Made by a program: the position numbers and the translations under genes. The notes beneath the pieces were generated by a model. The model was not told the origin of the DNA, did no database searches, and saw only the letters and a list, made by a program, of their open reading frames with translations. Positions 63,485 to 64,000 of a DNA stretch of 64,000 nucleotides are shown piece after piece. Source of the stretch: Campylobacter curvus (GTDB lineage: Bacteria; Campylobacterota; Campylobacteria; Campylobacterales; Campylobacteraceae); contig NZ_CP053826.1 in assembly GCF_013372125.1 (NCBI RefSeq), positions 248,001-312,000 of the forward strand, in the 5' to 3' direction. How positions within the stretch are numbered: position 1 is the first letter of the stretch; each line of letters opens with the position of its first letter.

Positions 63485-64000
63485 TCAGTGAAGCTCGCTC
63501 CAGACTTTGCGCTTCCAAAGCCAAGCGAAAATTCCAAGTATGAAAAAGTAGATCATCACGTAAATTCCGAGGCTCTCGCGCTCATCTTTCTTGCTATCAC
63601 CCACTTTTTGTATGTAGGATACGATCTGATCCTCGGCGGCTTTATCCAGACCCACGCGCGGCATAGAGGTGCCCGGTAGCATCTTTTGCGTGTCGTTGAT
63701 GAATTTAGCCAGGTAGTTATCCGAGTTCTTAGAGCGGATCATCATCGAAAGATCGGGAGGATTAGAGCCCATGTAGGCGGCTAAATTTACCTTATTGCTA
63801 AGGGTGTATTTTTTGTCGTATTTCATATCGTGACATCTTTGGCATGCATCCTCAAAGAGTTTTTCGTCGCTTATGGCACCGTGTTGTTTCTCATGCTCTG
63901 CCGAAACAGACTTTAGATAGGCCACGATATCGGCTATCTCTTTGTTTATATCCTCTCCACCGGCTCCGAAAAATGCAGTCATAGGGAAAGGCTTTTCGTC
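63485..64000 (-). CDS. petC: Cytochrome c1-type subunit of the bc1 complex (3' part; start outside window)
   Basis: The last 172 residues of a periplasmic di-heme-type cytochrome c, with its start beyond base 64000 (frame open: DEKPFPMTAFFGAGGE). One heme motif CQRCH is in the window; MLPGTSMPRVGLD probably gives the methionine ligand. A C-terminal membrane anchor (about 20 residues, ending FAWLWKRKVWSELH) tethers it to the inner membrane. It passes electrons from the Rieske protein to cytochrome c and the cbb3 oxidase. A strong hairpin follows. Confidence 0.85.
   Translation of the reverse strand, partial: DEKPFPMTAFFGAGGEDINKEIADIVAYLKSVSAEHEKQHGAISDEKLFEDACQRCHDMKYDKKYTLSNKVNLAAYMGSNPPDLSMMIRSKNSDNYLAKFINDTQKMLPGTSMPRVGLDKAAEDQIVSYIQKVGDSKKDERESLGIYVMIYFFILGIFAWLWKRKVWSELH

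Noticed and set aside
63018-63524. 168-codon minus-strand ORF
   Set aside because: It runs through the MITE-like element and the petC terminator. The protein has no domain and is rich in Arg and Ser, as expected for a chance frame in repeat sequence.
1-64000. tRNA or rRNA genes
   Set aside because: No cloverleaf with a TTCGAAT-type T-arm and no rRNA sequence was recognised in the gaps; a covariance search would be needed to exclude them fully.

Overview
The window reads as a stretch of Campylobacter chromosome, most likely from the C. curvus/rectus/showae/concisus side of the genus. The evidence is the gene content (CadF-type OmpA protein, CcoNOQP with DUF4006 and FixH, pyruvate:flavodoxin oxidoreductase, flavodoxin, PetC). 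The gene order from carA to nifJ also matches what is known for C. jejuni (SafE-like, kinase/regulator, ccoNOQP, addBA, rplM-rpsI, cadF, HAD phosphatase, nifJ). By eye the base composition is richer in G+C than C. jejuni, apart from one clearly AT-rich restriction-modification gene. No rRNA, tRNA or CRISPR array was recognised.

Layout. 1-5 kb: the end of carB, then a 1295-codon fused restriction-methylation-specificity gene carrying a 15-G tract between its two target-recognition domains. 5-14.7 kb: an ATP-dependent double-cubane reductase pair on the minus strand, a frameshifted MATE pump, a two-gene nucleotide-sugar cassette, a CsgG/DUF4810/DUF799 lipoprotein operon, a DMT exporter and a short YrdC-like protein. 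14.7-25 kb: gdhA, a minus-strand lipid operon (MerR regulator, fused LplT-Aas, amidohydrolase) and a FecBCD-type metal-chelate importer.

24.8-26.1 kb: a small accessory cassette on the minus strand. It has an XRE repressor, two TACAGA/TCTGYA palindromes, a consensus sigma-70 promoter, a 16-codon hydrophobic ORF with a very good ribosome site, and a DNA-binding-like gene whose start lies in a hairpin. 26.4-44 kb: the conserved core block (DUF507, carA, SafE-like, two-component pair, cbb3 oxidase operon, addBA, rplM-rpsI, cadF, HAD). 44.8-57.9 kb: SotB-like efflux pump, nifJ, racemase, DcuC, PepF, an EF-hand-like hypothetical protein, DUF2325 protein, hypothetical, flavodoxin. 58-64 kb: a nickel ABC operon (nikA, nikB, nikC and a fused nikDE) and the truncated end of petC.

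The long gene-free gaps are mostly not empty. They hold copies of one mosaic, non-autonomous element family (MITE-like). Its ends read GGCTYTGTT or similar, it shares internal blocks in either orientation, and some copies have recognisable target duplications of about 8 bp in AT-rich sites. One copy sits in the gdhA terminator tail and another supplies the last codons and stop of nikDE.

Functionally the genes suggest a microaerobic to anaerobic, amino-acid and organic-acid using organism. Pyruvate is oxidised through NifJ to flavodoxin, electrons go through PetABC to the cbb3 oxidase, C4-dicarboxylates move through DcuC, and nickel import would feed hydrogenase or urease enzymes encoded elsewhere.
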